A stretch of 64,000 nt of DNA from Nereocystis luetkeana (taxonomy: Eukaryota > Sar > Phaeophyceae > Laminariales > Laminariaceae): contig JARUPZ010000020.1 in assembly GCA_031213475.1 (NCBI GenBank), forward strand, positions 1,972,475 to 2,036,474, written 5' to 3'. Under the pieces are notes generated by a model. That model saw nothing but the letters and a program-made list of their open reading frames with translations. It was not told where the DNA came from and ran no database searches. Positions 60,840-64,000 of this stretch are shown here, piece after piece. How positions within the stretch are numbered: position 1 is the stretch's first letter; every line of letters starts with the position of its first letter. A program made the position numbers and the translations under genes.

Positions 60840-60955
60840 AAAAACAGCTGTGAGATCGAGGATTTCGTGGAAACTCATCTTTGCACGCCGTGTGTGTTAC
60901 CATCGACCGTGCGTTCTGCGGGTTCTACATGGCCTCATGCAGGATATACCCATAA
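60840..60955 (+). repeat. Family G repeat with TA-rich end
   Basis: AGCTGTGAGATCGAGGATTT, GTGTGTGTTACCATCGACCG and TCTACATGGCCTCATGCAGG, then ATATACCCATAATATATTA. Confidence 0.8.
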
Positions 60956-61179
60956 TATATTATCATCTGTGATATCCTCTGGGCATGTTTTAAGCGTAGT
61001 TTTGGGCCATTTTCGCCCGTCCTGGTGATGAGGTCCACCTCAAAGTCCGCTACTTCCTCGTCGTGCTCACCGAGCCCTGCTTTGTCCACTCTGCCGAAGG
61101 TGGCTTTGACCGTGCTCGCGCCGTGCTGTCCTGGCGCCGGGGCAGTCTGTCCACAGAGTCTAGTCGTCTCGGCGAACCA

Positions 61180-61287
61180 TTACGGGATACCATATTAAAT
61201 AGGACCTACGGCACACACAAAAACCAATATATTTCCCTATTTTCACTACGAGCCCTATTTGGTCCTATTTACTGCGGTCCCCCGTAA
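61180..61287 (+). mobile_element. M1 MITE copy 15
   Basis: TTACGGGATACCATATTAAA to ACTGCGGTCCCCCGTAA; TA at the right. Confidence 0.9.
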
Positions 61288-61774
61288 TAGTGTTATGGCA
61301 GTCACATGATGATATACGCGAAAGAGTATATATATATATATACCAGGTATATATATACCAGGTATATATATATATATATATATTCATCTTTCAGGTTCCG
61401 TCCGTACATTTTTCAGGACGTGGACTATTAATACGAACGTACCCTGGTGGGAGAAGAACGAATTTTCCCTTCGGAAGTCGGCTGTTTAGTTCCTCGGGTT
61501 TTAGCCCGTTGCTACAGGTACTTACTTTACTGTTTGCTCTCCCCAGCATCATACCTGCAGTGCTACCTACAGCTGCTGCAGCACGTGCATGATCCGTGGT
61601 ATATATGTATGTACGTCGTATGTTGTGATAGGAGACTGATGGTGTTTGCTGTTCCTGTTCGTGCATATCATACGAATACACTGTATAGCACCCGTAGTAC
61701 AAAAGTGTTTCACGCGCTTGCTTTCGTGTTTAGTACCAGGTACGTACGTAACCGGGCATGTGCAGTAGTAAGTA

Positions 61775-61840
61775 GATCGCGTGCTGCTGCTTCTGCTGCT
61801 GCCGTGTGCTTATCTAAACTGCTGTTGTTACTGCTGTTGC

Positions 61841-61872
<32 letters not shown>

Positions 61873-61880
61873 GCAGCTGC
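61775..61880 (+). repeat. CTG trinucleotide microsatellite
   Basis: CTGCTGCTG runs with TTA/GCG interruptions; frames across it are poly-Leu, poly-Cys or poly-Ala. Confidence 0.9.
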
Positions 61881-62359
61881 TGTCGCCCTTCATTGCATGC
61901 CTGCCACCCCAGGTGTTCTTCAGATCATACAGCAGCAAGACTTGCCGCGAACCTTTTTTATTTCGAACGCACTTCACTCTACACCCCTTGGTAGTACGGT
62001 TGCTCTTGCGCGGCTTCGTCTCCCCTATTATTTATACCTCTCGTCACCACTGGGGGCACGCGCGAAGTCGCAGCCAGGCGCCAGCCCGCCGCAGCGAAGC
62101 CCCGCTTGTACTCTATGCTAACGTTCGAGTCGACAGGTCGACAGCCGCCCAGGAATTTGACGACTTAAACACAAACAGGGGCAAGGTGGAAACAACGGAC
62201 GCAGGGTGGATCGTATCTCACAAATGACATTATCTTCGTGTACCAGTGAAAAATGAGTATAGCGGTGTACACACATACCAGTGTACATATTTGCAGGGGA
62301 AAGTCCGGTACGGCCCACCAAATACCCCGGGCAAGTTTTTGAGGTCGTGTCTGAAGCAC

Positions 62360-62850
62360 CTACAGTAGTAGAAATTGGGTAAGGTATTGACGGCCGTACT
62401 TAACGTACCCAAAACGTACGTAAAGCATCGGCATCCGTACCTAAAACGTACCCGAATCTTAGGTAAAGTATTGAGGTCGTCCCCAGGCTCGTACCTGAAC
62501 CCGGGTATTTCGTCGACGGGTATACCCGATACCCGGTTGCGTATTGGAGCGACGTACCTAAAACTTAGGTAAGGTATCGAGGTCCGTACCTAAACGTACC
62601 TAACACTTACCAGGTAGGTAAGGTATCGGCGCTCCGTACCTAACGTACCCAAAAATGGGGCACGGTATTGAGGTCGCCCCCAGGCTCGTACCTAAACCCT
62701 GGCATTTCGTCGACGGGTATACCCGGTACCCGGGTAAGTATTGATGGTCGTACCTAACGTACGTAAGCTTTAGATAAGCTTTTGAGGCCGTACCTAAGTG
62801 CGGGTAAGGGGGTATAGTGCCCGGGTACGTAGTGAGTACCCGGGTACACA
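62360..62850 (+). repeat. Higher-order tandem repeat, block 1
   Basis: Short units TACCTAAAACTTAGGTAAGG with TATCGAGGTC are organised into a ~200-bp period; CCCCAGGCTCGTACCTGAAC and TCGTCGACGGGTATACCC recur at 62474 and 62673. Confidence 0.9.
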
Positions 62851-63409
62851 GCCGTACAAAAAACGTCAAAAACCGATGCGGCCTGGCACTAGAACAGTAT
62901 GTACTGGCTAAACAATCCACCGGCAGTAGCTATCTACTGACTGGGCCTGCCAGTAGATGCTGTTACGTACCTGGTATTATGTTTTGATCTCACGCACCAA
63001 CATCGAAGAAAAAAAAAAACGCCAATTTCCTTCGAACGGAACGCCATGCCGGGGTTTGTGTTTCGCTGCGTGAGAGCCTACTGCAATTATATCACCCTGT
63101 ACGCCAAGGGCCAGAGCGATGGAGTAATATAAAATGTCAAGAGCTGTTCGCGAGGGTCGGCTTGGGAGTGTCCTGTGTGCCGCCCCCCTCGCGCGGCAGA
63201 GCTTGGTCCTCGTGGCCTTCACCACTGGTTCCGCTCATCGTCCACGCCGCTAGTCTATCGCTTGGGTTGGGCACGTCTGAGCGACAGGTGTCTTATCCTA
63301 GGTGGCAGGTGTCCTGCGGCGGGGAGACCGCATGCCTACTTTTGCGACTCAACCTTTGAATTATTTAGCCTCGCAGATGACGCCGCGAGTACTTTGTATT
63401 AACGTACCA

Positions 63410-63860
63410 GGTATTCCTTTCGGGTGAGGTATTTGAGAACGTACCTATACCCGGGTATTCTTTCGACGGGTGTATGCATATACCCGGGGAAGTATTGGAG
63501 CGACGTGCCTATCGTACCTAAAATATAGGTAATGAGTCGAGGTCCGTGCCAAACGTACAAAAAACTTAGGTGAGGTATAGCGATCCGTAGATTCGTACCT
63601 AACGCACCTATGATAAAAATAAGGTAAGGTATGGAGGTCGTCCCCAGGCTCGTATCTAAAGCCGGGTACTTCCCGGGTATTCCGTCGACGGGTATACCCA
63701 ATACTCGGGTAAGTATTTGAGCGGAGTACCTATCGTGCCTAAAACTTAGGTAAGGTATCGTGCTCCGTACTAAACGTACCTCAATCTTAGGTAAGGTATC
63801 GAGGCCCGTACCGAACGTACCTCAGCGTCCGGTACGGCTACATACCCGGGTAAGATACCC
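63410..63860 (+). repeat. Higher-order tandem repeat, block 2
   Basis: Same units and ~200-bp period as block 1 (TCGACGGGT-type words at about 63455 and 63693), separated from it by about 550 bases. Confidence 0.88.
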
Positions 63861-64000
63861 GGGTAAACCCAAGTACCTACCATACCTAACGTACCCTTGT
63901 AATATTTGGGTGTATCGAAACTCGTGACACCACTCTGTCAGTAAATATGAGGAACGCTCTGATATTCAATATTACTCATTAGTATGAAAATATATGAGCC

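Larger units (their letters stand above)
58435..64000. other. Upstream of the ANKRD13-like gene; repeats, no gene recognised
   Basis: The missing first exon should lie here or beyond; I found no minus-strand ATG exon with a donor that I could defend. Present are a 115-bp duplication, two M1 MITEs, family G copies, a CTG run, and two blocks of ~200-bp higher-order repeat. Segments at 59480-59560 and 61040-61110 encode similar peptides (VLADPYSAHSAKGSFGRAQA and MLTEPCFVHSAEGGFDRARA), possibly a degraded repeat. Confidence 0.5.

Noticed and set aside
61447-62121. A 224-residue Leu/Cys-rich protein
   Set aside because: Most of it is the CTG microsatellite and flanking DNA; no domain and no splice partner.
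1-64000. Viral or retroviral insertions, or toxin genes
   Set aside because: No reverse transcriptase, integrase, capsid or toxin motif was seen in any frame inspected.

Overview
The window is nuclear DNA of a complex eukaryote. It holds three protein-coding genes cut into small, GC-rich exons by long introns (about 0.35-3.7 kb). These sit in DNA packed with microsatellites, minisatellites, poly-C/poly-G tracts and short non-autonomous transposons. The intron density, the GT-AG introns with many phase-0 junctions and the poly-C/poly-G habit would suit a stramenopile such as a brown alga. That placement is inference; no marker gene in the window fixes the taxon.

Layout. 1-4177: repeats only. 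4178-15603 (+): a nine-exon RIO-family atypical kinase of the RIOK3 type, about 784 aa, with a UBA-like domain near its N-terminus. 15.6-18.7 kb: no gene recognised. 18765-29616 (+): a ten-exon Ser/Thr protein kinase with all catalytic motifs and a hydrophobic N-terminal segment. 29.6-36.8 kb: simple-sequence DNA and MITEs between convergent genes. 36.8-58.4 kb (-): an ANKRD13-type gene (ankyrin repeats plus GPCR-chaperone domain) in at least 13 exons; its first exon(s) were not found and its last exon is frame-ambiguous. 58.4-64 kb: dispersed and higher-order tandem repeats. Exon chains were built by eye from splice sites, reading phase and family motifs, and phases agree at every recognised junction except inside the last ANKRD13 exon.

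Mobile DNA. Family M1 is a ~105-bp palindromic MITE with TTACGGGG termini at TA targets (15 copies). Family M2 is a ~95-bp MITE with TTAA target duplication (about 10 copies). The two nest in each other in both orders. Family E is a ~250-bp TIR element (2 copies). Families A and B are ~80-270-bp SINE-like repeats abutting poly-C. Families C, D, F and G are further short dispersed repeats.

Main discovery candidate. Two very short words are heavily over-represented: TACC(A/T)GGTA (about 29 exact copies against about 0.5 expected) and TATTAATA (about 17 against about 1). Both read as cut-and-paste excision scars at a TA target. TATTAATA is what two nucleotides left from each M1 end would give (TA-TT-AA-TA). 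Related repeat copies in the window give filled and empty versions of the same site, differing by exactly TA to TA-TTAA-TA or TA to TA-CCWGG-TA. The CCWGG scars point to a second element not recognised here.
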